Shown here: piece after piece, positions 44,883 to 57,389 of the stretch
How the letters are laid out: the number at the start of each line of letters is the position of its first letter
Numbering within the stretch: position 1 is the stretch's first letter
Source of the DNA: Nilaparvata lugens
Lineage: Eukaryota > Arthropoda > Insecta > Hemiptera > Delphacidae
Direction of reading: 5' to 3'
Assembly (NCBI RefSeq): GCF_014356525.2
Contig: NC_052511.1
Location: 34,230,687-34,294,686 of the forward strand
DNA length: 64,000 nucleotides
Made by a program: the position numbers and the translations under genes
The notes under the pieces: model-generated
Databases searched by the model: none
Told to the model about the DNA's origin: nothing
Seen by the model: the letters and a program-made list of their open reading frames with translations, nothing else

Positions 44883-45010
44883 CAATGTAATGATGCAATA
44901 AACCTTTTTAAAAATCAATTGTCAAGTAATTTGTAATGTAATGATGTAATAAAATGTTTTCATAATCAATTGTCAAGTAATTTGTAATTTAATGATGAAA
45001 TAAAACACAT
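44883..45010 (+). repeat. Tandem repeat with three polyadenylation-like signals
   Basis: A unit of about 50-60 bases (AATCAATTGTCAAGTAATTTG, then AATGATG-AATAAA) is repeated about two and a half times directly after the transposase stop. Each unit brings an AATAAA (near 44898, 44948 and 44999), so alternative 3' ends are likely. Confidence 0.7.
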
Positions 45011-45273
45011 AAAAATAAATAATAGTACTTTTTCAACTACCAGAATACACCCCACCGTTCATTCCCACTGTCGACAAATGTAGACATGCATCTGTTTTAT
45101 CTACCTGGGACCGATCATTCCCACTGTCGACATATGTCGACATGCTGTATTTTGTTTGTATCTACAAATTTTGCATATTTTATAGTATATCTATAGTGAA
45201 TATGTAATACTAAAGTAAACTTTTCGTATAAACTAAGAAAAAATGAAAAAATAATAATTTGGGATGAAACGGG

Positions 45274-45281
45274 TTAAAAAT
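45274..45281 (+). repeat. Right 8-bp direct repeat flanking the piggyBac element
   Basis: TTAAAAAT, directly after the right TIR GGGATGAAACGGG. See 42395-42402. Confidence 0.8.
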
Positions 45282-48200
45282 CATGGAAAAAGATAAATTT
45301 TTCTTTTACAATGACAATTTCAACAATTTCATTGTGGATCATAATTATTCTAATTGGAAAATAACTTCCAGTTAGAAAGCTGATCCATCAAGCTTGCAAC
45401 ATCTTGCTGTGACATCTTGCAACTTGTCAATTCTCACATTGAAATTTATTCAATAAATCACTTATTGTGCTCTGATCAATAAGTGTGCCCATTCCGTATT
45501 CAAATTATACCACAGAGAAAAATATATTATTTATTACTCTCTACCCATACTTTCAAGGCAATTTTGCTACATTGTTGATACTGTAGAAGGAATTATACTA
45601 CTGCTGATAAAGAAAAGTATTAAATCATTATGAGACTCTGAGGATTCGTGTAGATAGACCCGCATTTTCATTATTTATCTGATCCTTGAGGGGGGCCTAG
45701 GCCCCCTAGGCAGCTGATTATAAGTAAAAATTGATATTGATATTTTCATAATACAGTACACCTGAAGAATTGGCAAAGTTTATGGTAAGGGGTGAGGAGG
45801 TACTCAGCTCTTCCAACTAACATCGGATTAGTTTTGTGCAGTCTACTATAACAGACGTTCCCATATGGATGTTACTATAGACGTATTTATCATCGTATTC
45901 AATTTCTGTTTGTTAGTTTGTTTGTTTGTCTGATGGAAATCGAAAACGGCTCTAACGATTTTGATTAAGTTTGAAATATATAGTTTGTGATACGAGAATC
46001 ATCATTTGGATTAGGACTCATGTTTAGGATAACTCACTGAGGGAACTTAAAAACGATTAGGTACGGTAATAATAATCATCAACCGAGTAGCAGCTGACTG
46101 AGAGAGTTTTCCGTCGTCAGTTAAAAACAGTTGATCAAGAGAGTTTTTCATCGTCAGTTGAAAACAGCTGATTGAAAGAGTTTGCCATTGTCAGTTGAAA
46201 ACGAGACAGATGTGTTGAGTCACCAAGTTTGTTGACGTCATTTTTTTGAAGTTATTGCATGATTCGAGAAAATGGTGCAGAGAGCAGCCGAGTGACAGCA
46301 ACGCAACGCAAATTTGAATTTAAAACATAATGATTGCGGTAATATTAATCAGGTAAATGCTAAAGTAGTCAGTTTTAATATACCTGAGTAATTGAATTAT
46401 AGCAATTCATTCACTTCTAAATTTCCATCTCTATGTCTTTCTACTTTCAACTCTGTTTCTTTGATATTGTTATCTTCATAGACGTGAAGTAGATAGATAA
46501 GGGTGGGTGTCTTCCATGAGTAAAATGAAATGTCTATTTCCGACTTCTGCAGTTGAATACTTGTAGCTAGTAGTTCTGTGAACAGTAGACCTCGTACAGC
46601 ATTTATAAACAGATCTCATTGTCAATATGTCACTTCAATTAGCCCTTCGGACATCGGAAAAACATCCAATGACTGATTGGCGTGTATTGACGATGACAAT
46701 ATTACCTGTTATAAATAAAACCGAGAGCATTGCCAAGCTGTAATCATCAAAAGCTAATTCACAAACATGCCAACATACATATACAGACAAAAGCAAATCC
46801 CGTCGTTGAAACGTAGAAAAATCAATCATCAAAATATTATCATGAAAAAATAACATTTTCCCGCTATTTTGGGACATGATAACTGTATATCTTCCAGTAT
46901 TGAAAATGACATTCGAAATGAAAAACAATACTGAATAATTTTATTATATTCAAAATTCTCAATGTTCGAGTAATTAACCCTCCAGTAGGCCTAGACTACA
47001 TTCAACACAGTAGAACCTATATAATTTTTATCTTACGGGACCAAGCATTTAATACGAATTTTGGAGGGTGACGAATTATATATCAAGCTCTGCAATATCG
47101 AGGCTGATAAAACAAAATACGAGAAAATTATATCATTGATACTGATCCCATCTTTGCCCATAATTAATTCATAATATAGCCTCTATGAATGAATATTAGA
47201 AAATATTGTTAAATATTAATTTGACATACTTGTAAAAGATTTCAGAGATCAATACAACTGTTCAAGAGCGAGTTCTTCAACCAAGGGTGTCTCTAGTTAT
47301 ATTATTATATGTGAATCCATAGAACTTTAAAGTTCACTCCGTATGGGTAAATAATTAACAATCAGCATTAGCTGTTATGAATAAATGGGTAAATTGTGGT
47401 AATTGCATGCAATTAATATTCCAGCTTACTAATGATAAATCACAACACCCTTTTTTCCAATTCACTTCATCAGTTGATGTGATTTTCGGTCTCCTCATCA
47501 CTGGAGTTATTAGTTACTGTAGCATAATTTTCGATGAACTCATTACTGGAGTTATCAGTTACTATGGCATATTAGTGTATTTATCTTTATGGGAATACTA
47601 ATTACAGTGTTTTTGATGACAAAACTACGAATTATAGAGAAGTTTCAGTGTACTCACTAATCTTGACAATTGACCTATTAAGTGAAGTTATTTTTGTTTT
47701 GTGTCAAGAAATTTACTAATAGTTCTATTATTTAAGCTCCAAATAACTGCAGAAAAGAGAGACAACTGCACAAAATAGGAATGATATATAGGACTTATAA
47801 AATATATATAGGACTGATAAATAGGAATTATACAGTTACAAGATAAGTCATCGACTGATATTACTACGAAGAGGGATAGAAAAGAGTGATAGGTTTCAGA
47901 AATAAATTGTCAATGGTCTTGTTAAGAATAGCCTACATGTGGGGATTCATCAGAACAATACCATTGTTTGAAAACCAGTCAGCTCTGCGTAGTACAGTCC
48001 GTCCAAGAAGTATAACCTGACTGTATTGTTTTTGAAGTGTCAGAGATTTGATGTGTCTGACTTTGTCGTTTCTGTACGGATGTAAAAGTGTCCGGTTTTG
48101 GCGCCTAACGCACACGCCAATTCGAGACTCTTTCAAAACAGTCTTTCCCTGTCGTTGGCGTACGGTGTCGATGGATGAGATAGTCGCTGTCCACTCCTGT

Positions 48201-48426
48201 CAGGTTCTGGGTGTGTCGGAAGACTAAGGTGGCGCGTACCCATTCAGGACATTTGCGCCCGGACTTGAATAATTAAATCTTGTATAAGCATGATCTGATC
48301 AAATAAATAGTTTGTGTATCAGTGTGGATGTGCATATTATAGTTTGGGACGTCGTTCACTAATAAATGTTATTTTCCTATTGATAAAATCTTTTTTCATT
48401 AATTGTTTTCATATTCTTTAGTTTTT
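45282..48426. other. Spacer with repeat fragments
   Basis: No gene recognised. At 45900-45990 a GTTTGTTTG-led fragment contains GAAAACGGCTCTAACGATTT, a word also found inside family X repeats. At 45691-45706 lies a 16-bp palindrome GGGGGCCTAGGCCCCC. Bases 46568-46594 match 51848-51874 in inverted orientation. A 50-bp period near-duplication (CACTGGAGTTATTAGTTACT) lies at 47487-47571. Confidence 0.4.
46091..46201 (+). repeat. 37-bp minisatellite, three copies
   Basis: Units start CAGCTGA or CAGTTGA and contain GAGAGTTTT and GTCAGTTGAAAA. There are three units of exactly 37 bases with about 80 to 90 percent identity, judged by eye. Confidence 0.85.
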
Positions 48427-48563
48427 ACTTTCCTTGCCCTATTACTATAGGTAAGGAAAGTATTGCTTTCCGGAAAAAATTGAGGTACCAAAATTTCTAT
48501 ATTCCTATACGTTTCAAGGTCCCCTGATTCCAAAAAATGGTTTGTGTGTGTGTGTGTGTGTGT

Positions 48564-48627
<64 letters not shown>

Positions 48628-49297
48628 AGTGTATGTGCGTCTGTGTACACGATATCTCATCTCTTAATTAACGGAATGACTTGAAATTTGGAATTTAAGG
48701 TCTTTCCCCTATAAGGATCCGACACGAACAATTTCGATCAAATTCAATCCAAGATGGCGGCTAAAATGGCGAAAATGTTGTCAAAAACAGGGTCTTTCGC
48801 GATTTTTTTGAAAACGGCTCCAACGATTTTGATCAAATTCTTACCTAAAAAAGTCATTGATAAGCTCTATCAACTGCCACTAGTCCCATAACTGTAAACA
48901 TTTCAGGAGTTTCGCCCCATCTATGCAAAGTTTGACTTTAGATTCCCAATTATCAGGCTTCAGATAAAATTTAAACAAAAAATTCCAAGTGGAAAAGATT
49001 GGGCATGAAAATCTGTACAATTAATGTCCAGTAACATTTTCACCTAAAATTGGAAATAAGCTCGAAGTTCGAGAAAATAAGATTATTCAATTTGCAAACT
49101 GTTGGCAAGTGTTGATTCTATAAAATCATTTTCTATGAACAGATAGCAGACTTCATGTGTCTGCAGCGTTATTGTCCTGTCACCATCTGGCTCAGATATC
49201 TTCGAATAGTAGACTAATTTAGATGCGCGGGAACACTAGCGTCAGTTGATCAATTTCCATAACGGCAAGGAAAGTTGTGTGAGTGCGCCACACCAGA
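48427..49297 (-). mobile_element. Family X repeat, reverse orientation
   Basis: It runs from ACTTTCCTTGCCC to GCGCCACACCAGA, flanked by TTTTT on both sides. It holds (TG)n at 48543-48624 and the same interior words as 1333-2215, in complement. Non-coding. Confidence 0.85.
48543..48624. repeat. (TG)n microsatellite inside family X repeat
   Basis: A TG run with one GGTG interruption. The same site in the duplicate at 54391-54475 has no interruption. Confidence 0.95.
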
Positions 49298-49364
49298 TTT
49301 TTTCATAAGTTTTGCAATTATTTTGAATTCTCATTTTGTTCTATTTTACCTTTTTTCATAAGTA

Positions 49365-50501
49365 CAGTCGAACCTCTCTATAATGATCCTCCACTTGACG
49401 AAATACTCTACACAACGAATTTTCACCTGGTCCCATGACATTTTGGAGTTTTGGCTGCTTATTTACCTCTATTTAACGAATTTCGGACCTCTCAACAAAA
49501 AAGTTTTCTCATGACTTCAACATACAAAATATAGTGTGTATAGGAAGCAGACGATCATTTTCAAGGAATTGCTTAGTTTCAGCAGAAAGGTCAATAGACT
49601 AAAAATAATGGCAATTCAGGTAGAAAGAAGATGGGTGGTGGACAGTCAATAGAGGTTGAAAGACATGTCGGGAATTGAATGAAAGCTACTCTAAATTGGA
49701 TTTGAAGAACTTGTCATTCGTAGAACAGGCAGGTGAACGACTGGACTTTCTAAATCTTGCTTTTGTCACACATTTCAATTCTTTGAACTGACTAAGATGA
49801 TGATGGTTGTGACGAAGTTGAGGAGAAGAATCCGTCAGATCAAGAAGCTTTAAAAATTATCAGGCAAGGATTAAATCTGAAAAATAGTGTACCAGCCTTT
49901 TTATGTTCGACTGTTTGAATAGATGTGAGTCGTTCTTCGAACATGATGTTTTATTCAAATGCAAACTTCAACCGAAAATTACTCACTTTTTCAAATAAAA
50001 CATTAAAAATAGGGAAGTTGAGTTATTATAGTATTTATAGTGAAGTTATTGACAAAATTACCGTATTTTGCGTTCAATCTAATACAGTAGTAGTGTAAAA
50101 AGTAGGCTACCAAAAAATTTTTGGCGAAGGAAGTTGAAAAATATTGTTACTGAGTATGTACTTTGATTAAACTCTACTAATAGTACAAATCAAGCTTTCT
50201 AGAAATAAATTGGTGAGTTTACTTACCTATTACATTCTATAAATATTCAAAAAACAAGTTTTTTTTGAAACAGCATGAATTTTCAAATTTTCTTATTAAT
50301 ATTGGCCTAATAGGTACCCTACCCACGTTCGCAATGATATGTTTTATGTACCATATTCATTCATTTACCGCCGTGATACCATCTTACAAGACCCATTAGA
50401 TCTTGGCAGTTTTCTTGACAGAACAACCTCTTATAACGTAAACCTTTCAGCAGCGAATTTTTTCTCAGGATAATCGACTTCGTTATACAGAGGTTCGACT
50501 G
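49365..50501 (+). mobile_element. Tigger/pogo-like DNA element, non-autonomous
   Basis: TIRs CAGTCGAACCTCTCTATAA and, at the right end, TTATACAGAGGTTCGACTG (about 20 bases), with TA target duplications at 49363-49364 and 50502-50503. The TIR sequence and the TA are hallmarks of pogo/Tigger elements. The element is 1,137 bp long, too short for a full transposase. A reading at 49797-49918 (EEKNPSDQEALKIIRQG, then LKNSVPAFL) looks like the C-terminal piece of a Tigger transposase, so it is an internal-deletion derivative. Confidence 0.8.
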
Positions 50502-50590
50502 TATTTAAAATCTTCGTATTTTTAATTTTTGAATTAGGTGGTATTTTTGTTGTTTGTATTATTTATTATTGCATAATTTTGTATTATTTT

Positions 50591-51508
50591 ACTTTCCTTG
50601 CCCTACTACCATATGTAAGGAAAATATTGCTTTCCAAAAAAAATTAAAGTACCCTAATTTCATGTTTTCTATACGTTTCAAGGTCCCCTGAGTCCAAAAA
50701 CATGATTTTTGGGTGTTGGTCTGTGTGTGTGTATGTGTGTATGTCTGTGAACACGATAACTCCATTCCTAATTAACCGATTGACTTGAAATTTTAAACTT
50801 AAAGTCCTTATACCATGATGATCCGACAACAAGAAATTCAATAAAATTCAATTCAAAATGGCGGAGAATTGGCTAAAAAACCATGTTTTCACGGTTTTCT
50901 CGAAAACGGCTCCAACGATTTTCTTCAAATTTATGCCCTAGATAGCTATTTATAAGCCCTATCAACTGACATGTGTCTCATTCCTGAGAAAATTGCAGGA
51001 GCTCCGTAATACTCTTGAGAAAAATGGCGGATAATAACTAAAAAACCATGTTTTTTACGATTTTCTCAATAATTACTTGATCGATTTTTTTCAAATTCAT
51101 ACCCTGTATAGTTTATTTATCAGCTTTATCAACTGGCATGATTCTTTTTCCTGAGAAACTAATGGGGGTTCCACCCCATCCTTGAGAAATCGACTGTGTA
51201 ACCTCCTTCTCGTTCGTGCATGAGGTAGGTAGGTGAGAAGTTTATAAAAAAACACATAGCCGAGATATTTCATCAGTAGAACAGCTGTTTTGACGACTTT
51301 TAAAGAATCATCGAATTCCACAATTCACATAAAGGAAAAAGTACTCTGAAAACAATAATAATATACACAATATATACAGTAGTCTGATCGTAGTTTCAAA
51401 TATGTTGCCGCCAATCGTCATTACGTTATTCCCCTAAATTATTCTTGTTTAAGAATGAGGTTTATAGTTTAATGAGCAAGGAAAGTTGTGTGAGTGTACC
51501 ATACCAGA
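50591..51508 (-). mobile_element. Family X repeat, second subfamily, reverse orientation
   Basis: It has the same ends as 48427-49297 (ACTTTCCTTGCCC to TACCATACCAGA) and sits in a T-run context. The interior is diverged and the TG tract is very short. It is about 918 bp. It contains two successive modules beginning near 50890 and 51040 (ATGGCGGA, then AAAACCATGTTTT). Confidence 0.8.
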
Positions 51509-52254
51509 TTTTTTCATTTGTATCTGTACAATTTTTATTGTTAAGGAGACATATTTGGTGAAACCCGTTGTCAACATTGTGAATAGATAAATGAACTATT
51601 GATTGCGTGCAATAACGCATGCAATTAATAACTAAAATAGCATAGTATTGTCTCTCGAACTTTCTCTGCTTTGAACTTGGGCTGTCCAAGAGTGTGTCTT
51701 GAAGGAGATTAGCTTTTAATGTTAGTATTTTTGATACACCAACCCCAACAGCCATTAGCCGTTTTCACACCGATATCTCGCCGACACGACATACAGACAG
51801 GATTTACTCTGGACAGTATAAGAGGAGGCTGCGGTTTATAACTGCGCGAGGTCTACTGTTCACAGAACTACTAGTCTTGTTGAGATGATACAGATCGATA
51901 AGCTTATGGATTAACTTGCGATAAGAGTAGAGAGCATAGACTTTCTCTCCTGACTAATCCCTTCATAACCATGCAAAGTTTGGAAGCATGGTCAAGCCTG
52001 TTAATTGTTGATGGCCTGTTCATCTAAGCCGAACTTAATTCTAATATTTGAGTTGAGCCAGGCTGGAGGGTCAAGAACGTCCGCTTCCGTTCATTCATCA
52101 GCGAAATCCCATCAAACTCTAACAAGCTATGCAAGACAAATTATTGGCAGCTTTGTTATCTTGCAATGGATCAGTTTATACATATAAATCCTTGCTGTAG
52201 AAACCAATAGAAACCATGATTATATCTTCTTTTGTCAACAGAATAATATATATT

Positions 52255-54310
52255 TGATAAGTCCAGTATTAAATAATCGATGTTGATTTCATTGTATCGC
52301 TTTGTATCAATGTTTCTTGCACTGTTTGCAATTCATCACTCTTCTCTCAAGAATTAGTTTCTTATAAATTTCATGATCTGAAAATTGAAATTAAAATGCT
52401 ATTTGGCTGACGTTCACATTCCACTGGTTTTTTTACAATAATTGTTACGTTGAAGAGTGAGGCAATTCAATCCATTTGGAAGTAAAAGGAAATCACAGTG
52501 AGATTTGAACAGTGGATAGTAACTTTGAAATTCAGTTGCTCAATTCATTTCGGCTTGATACTATCATTTGTAATTATAGTTGATCAGAAATATGCATTGT
52601 ATATAATGTTTATATTTCAGTTTTTTTTAATCTTCTATCACAGTCTCGCTTTCATTCATAAACATGATAATCCTAAATATGTTGATTACCTTGAAGATGT
52701 AGCTTATCTTACGACGAACAATGTACAATACAAACAATTTTCATTAAATTACTATTATGATGATCATTGGAATTTCTGCCTGTGATTGAGAAAAAGTCAT
52801 TTTATGAGCCTTGAAATTCATACCTAGAAAAAGTTGCATTATTACTAGAAATTTTGTTATTTTTACATTTATTACAGGTACTGTACATTGATTTTTGTGA
52901 TTATAGAGATCAACTACTTTATTCTGAATCAGGAAAGGATAAATAGGGAAATTGTGAGATGGGGATATAACATCCATAGTTACATAGCATCAATTTGAAA
53001 GCTCTGATAATAATGATTTGAACGGAACTGCGATTCTGGCTTGGTATTGCCTCTTCATGTTCCGTGAGAATAGAAATCTTCAGAGTAATTCGTTCTCACT
53101 ATATGTGATAATATTGGTAATATTTGGTAACATTTGTTAATATTTTAACCGAATGTGCAACAAATTAATCTATTTCAGCTTGAAAATTTTCAACTTATCA
53201 GGAGTACAGTGTTATCATATAGTATGTCTGTTGAAGGTTATATCGGTGAAGAAATAAAGTATACGATTATTTGAACATTATTACTGATTTTATTTTTACT
53301 TTAAAGTCAAACCAATACATTGAACTCAAACGTTTTACTTAAGGCATGTTACACACACTTCACAGAGACAGAGTACAGTACAGAGTAGTTTTGGCGCGCA
53401 GCTCAGTCACCAGTGCTTGCCAATCACACATATTATATTAGTCTATTTCATTGTCAAACAACAATGTCAGGTAGGCCCACCCTTTTATTTTTTTTGTTCA
53501 CGTGATCCGATGATATTCATTCCATTATCAAGTGTTGAATCATAAAGAGTGATGAAACAAGATAAAACACAGAAAGCTATGAAAAGAAATTTTGAATCTT
53601 CATTTTTCACAAAATAAGGATAAGATGAAGGAGTCGGACACATAATATATCATGAAACTTCGTTGAAAAACATCAATATCTGAAACTAGAGTTATCAAAT
53701 TGTGTTACCTCTGACTCGTATGGAGAAGGCACACTTCAAATTAATATAATAAATTCTGTGAGCAATCAACGAAATCCTGATTTTTATCATGAGCATGATT
53801 AAATCAAGAAAATTGTAATATTTTTTTAGAGTATTGAAAAGTGAAAATCTATATACAGCGCATGTCAAAACAATAGACAGAATTAATTGTTTCGAGGCCA
53901 TAGTGTAAATGAGATGCAATGTAGACAGCAGTATTATTCTGTTTACTATGGTGAAGGGAGTCAGCCGCTTCGGCTGTTTCCCCTTCCACAGCGTCAACTA
54001 GAATCACAAATACATAACAATATACATCAATGGATTCACAATAAATGTGGCTACAATAATTATTCGTCACATTGTTCTTTAAAATTACTTGCTTCGAAGT
54101 TAATCGGAGAAAACAAAAAATCAAAACGAAAACCCCTATATTTTTACATTATTATTTTATCAAGGAAACTGTCGATTTATTGAGGGAATGAATCCGACTA
54201 ATATTGTAGTCCATAATTTAACGAATCGAATGACATATGATAGATGTTTTCCCGATTAATGGTTACAGAGATAATTGATTTCCAGTTTGCTGTTTACTAT
54301 GGCTAAGAGA
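52255..54310. other. Unique spacer between the duplicated blocks
   Basis: About 2.06 kb with no recognised gene. CTGTTTACTATGG occurs at about 53938 and again at about 54291, just before copy 2 of the duplication. A small region near 53350-53480 is GC-richer. Confidence 0.4.
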
Positions 54311-54390
54311 GTATTGCTTTCCGGAAAAAATTGAGGTACCAAAATTTCTATATTCCTATACGTTTCAAGGTCCCCTGATTCCAAAAAATG

Positions 54391-54477
<87 letters not shown>

Positions 54478-55175
54478 AGTGTATGTGCGTCTGTGTACAC
54501 GATATCTCATCTCTTAATTAACGGAATGACTTGAAATTTGGAATTTAGGTCTTTCCCCTATAAGGATCCGACACGAACAATTTCGATCAAATTCAATCCA
54601 AGATGGCGGCTAAAATGGCGAAAATGTTGTCAAAAACAGGGTTTTTCGCGATTTTTTTGAAAACGGCTCCAACGATTTTGATCAAATTCTTACCTAAAAA
54701 AGTCATTGATAAGCTCTATCAACTGCCACTAGTCCCATAACTGTAAACATTTCAGGAGCTTCGCCCCATCTATGCAAAGTTTGACTTTAGATTCCCAATT
54801 ATCAGGCTTCAGATAAAATTTAAACAAAAAATTCCAAGTGGAAAAGATTGGGCATGAAAATCTGTACAATTAATGTCCAGTAACATTTTCACCTAAAATT
54901 GGAAATAAGCTCGAAGTTCGAGAAAATAAGATTATTCAATTTGCAAACTGTTGGCAAGTGTTGATTCTATAAAATCATTTTCTATGAACAGATAGCAGAC
55001 TTCATTGTGTCTAGCAATTGTTCATAGCAATTCGTTGTGTCTGCAGCGTTATTGTCCTGTCACCATCTGGCTCAGATCTTCGAATAGTAGACTAATTTAG
55101 ATGCGCGGGAACACTAGCGTCAGTTGATCAATTTCCATAACGGCAAGGAAAGTTGTGTGAGTGCGCCACACCAGA
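54311..55175 (-). mobile_element. Family X repeat, reverse orientation, left end missing
   Basis: Same as 48427-49297 but starting at TATTGCTTTCCGG. It also carries a 30-odd-base insertion near 55007-55035 (a second TTCGTTGTGTCT-like word) that is absent from copy 1. Confidence 0.85.
54391..54475. repeat. (TG)n microsatellite
   Basis: Uninterrupted TG run of about 85 bases inside the family X repeat. Confidence 0.95.
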
Positions 55176-55242
55176 TTTTTTCATAAGTTTTGCAATTATT
55201 TTGAATTCTCATTTTGTTCTATTTTACCTTTTTTCATAAGTA

Positions 55243-56380
55243 CAGTCGAACCTCTCTATAATGATCCTCCACTTGACGAAATACTCTACACAACGAATTT
55301 TCACCTGGTCCCATGACATTTTGGAGTTTTGGCTGCTTATTTACCTCTATTTAACGAATTTCGGACCTCTCAACAACAAAGTTTTCTCTTGACTTCAACA
55401 TACAAAATATAGTGTGTATAGGAAGCAGACGATCATTTTCAAGGAATTGCTTAGTTTCAGCAGAAAGGTCAATAGACTAAAAATAATGGCAATTCAGGTA
55501 GAAAGAAGATGGGTGGTGGACAGTCAATAGAGGCTGAAAGACATGTCGGGAATTGAATGAAAGCTACTCTAAATTGGATTTGAAGAACTTGTCATTCGTA
55601 GAACAGGCAGGTGAACGACTGGACTTTCTAAATCTTGCTTTTGTCACACATTTCAATTCTTTGAACTGACTAAGATAATGATGGTTGTGACGAAGTTGAG
55701 GAGAAGAATCCGTCAGATCAAGAAGCTTTAAAAATTATCAGGCAAGGATTAAATCTGAAAAATAGTGTACCAGCCTTTTTATGTTCGACTGTTGGAATAG
55801 ATGTGAGTCGTTTATTGAACATGATGTTTTATTCAAATGCAAAATTCAACCGAAAATTACTCACTTTTTCAAATAAAACATTAAAAAATAGGGAAGTTGA
55901 GTTATCATAGTATCTATAGTGAAGTTATTGACAAAATTACCGTATTTTGCGTTCAATCTAATACAGTAGTAGTGTAAAAAGTAGGCTACCAAAAAATTTT
56001 TGGCGAAGGAAGTTGAAAAATATTGTTACTGAGTATGTACTTTGATTAAACTCTACTAATAGTACAAATCAAGCTTTCTAGAAATAAATTGGTGAGTTTA
56101 CTTACCTATTACATTCTATAAATATTCAAAAAACAAGTTTTTTTTGAAACAGCATGAATTTTCAAATTTTCTTATTAATATTGGCCTAATAGGTACCCTA
56201 CCCACGTTCGCAATGATATGTTTTATGTACCATATTCATTCATTTACCGCCGTGATACCATCTTACAAGACCCATTAGATCTTGGCAGTTTTCTTGACAG
56301 AACAACCTCTTATAACGTAAACCTTTCAGCAGCGAATTTTTTCTCAGGATAATCGACTTCGTTATACAGAGGTTCGACTG
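55243..56380 (+). mobile_element. Tigger/pogo-like DNA element, duplicate copy
   Basis: Duplicate of 49365-50501, with the same TIRs and TA flanks (55241-55242 and 56381-56382). Substitutions include loss of the stop codon after FLCSTV that is present in copy 1. Confidence 0.8.
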
Positions 56381-56469
56381 TATTTAAAATCTTCGTATTT
56401 TTAATTTTTGAATTAGGTGGTATTTTTGTTGTTTGTATTATTTATTATTGCATAATTTCGTATTATTTT

Positions 56470-57389
56470 ACTTTCCTTGCCCTACTACCATATGTAAGGA
56501 AAATATTGCTTTCCAAAAAAAAATTAAAGTACCCTAATTTCATGTTTTCTATACGTTTCAAGGTCCCCTGAGTCCAAAAACATGATTTTTGGGTGTTGGT
56601 CTGTGTGTGTGTATGTGTGTATGTCTGTGAACACGATAACTCCATTCCTAATTAACCGATTGACTTGAAATTTTAAACTTAAAGTCCTTATACCATGATG
56701 ATCCGACAACAAGAAATTCAATAAAATTCAATTCAAAATGGCGGAGAATTGGCTAAAAAACCATGTTTTCACGGTTTTCTCGAAAACGGCTCCAACGATT
56801 TTCTTCAAATTTATGCCCTAGATAGCTATTTATAAGCCCTATCAACTGACATGTGTCTCATTCCTGAGAAAATTGCAGGAGCTCCGTAATACTCTTGAGA
56901 AAAATGGCGGATAATAACTAAAAAACCATGTTTTTTACGATTTTCTCAATAATTACTTGATCGATTTTTTTCAAATTCATACCCTGTATAGTTTATTTAT
57001 CAGCTTTATCAACTGGCATGATTCTTTTTCCTGAGAAACTAATGGGGGTTCCACCCCATCCTTGAGAAATCGACTGTGTAACCTCCTTCTCGTTCGTGCA
57101 TGAGGTAGGTAGGTGAGAAGTTTATAAAAAAACACATAGCCGAGATATTTCATCAGTAGAACAGCTGTTTTGACGACTTTTAAAGAATCATCGAATTCCA
57201 CAATTCACATAAAGGAAAAAGTACTCTGAAAACAATAATAATATACACAAATATATACAGTAGTCTGATCGTAGTTTCAAATATGTTGCCGCCAATCGTC
57301 ATTACGTTATTCCCCTAAATTATTCTTGTTTAAGAATGAGGTTTATAGTTTAATGAGCAAGGAAAGTTGTGTGAGTGTACCATACCAGA
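56470..57389 (-). mobile_element. Family X repeat, second subfamily, duplicate copy
   Basis: Duplicate of 50591-51508 within copy 2 of the 3.8-kb block, differing by single-base indels in homopolymers. Confidence 0.8.

Larger units (their letters stand above)
42403..45273 (+). mobile_element. piggyBac-like DNA transposon with complete ends
   Basis: A 2,871-bp element. Its TIRs are CCCGTTTCTTCCC at 42403-42415 and the complement of CCCGTTTCATCCC at 45261-45273 (one mismatch). It contains one transposase gene with an intron. Sub-terminal GTCGAC motifs occur near both ends. Both TIRs are adjacent to TTAA-starting direct repeats. The gene carries lesions, so the element is probably no longer autonomous unless these are sequence errors. 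Confidence 0.9.
48460..52254. repeat. 3.8-kb duplicated block, copy 1
   Basis: It matches 54311-58133 base for base apart from scattered substitutions, small indels and microsatellite length; the offset is about 5,850 at the left and 5,879-5,880 from the second family X element on. It holds a family X repeat, a Tigger-like element, a second family X member and about 740 bases of other sequence. Identity stops at AATATATATT on the right. Confidence 0.95.

Noticed and set aside
48399..48650. Open frame rich in Thr-His
   Set aside because: It is the (TG)n microsatellite of a family X repeat; the same applies to 54256-54510 and 29018-29332.
50644..51321. Minus-strand frames repeated identically at 56524-57201
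   Set aside because: Their repetition reflects the 3.8-kb duplication of non-coding repeats. They show no domain, and their borders do not follow element logic.
53463..53475. ATGTCAG followed by GTAGGC, like a first exon
   Set aside because: No downstream exon in a compatible frame was found.
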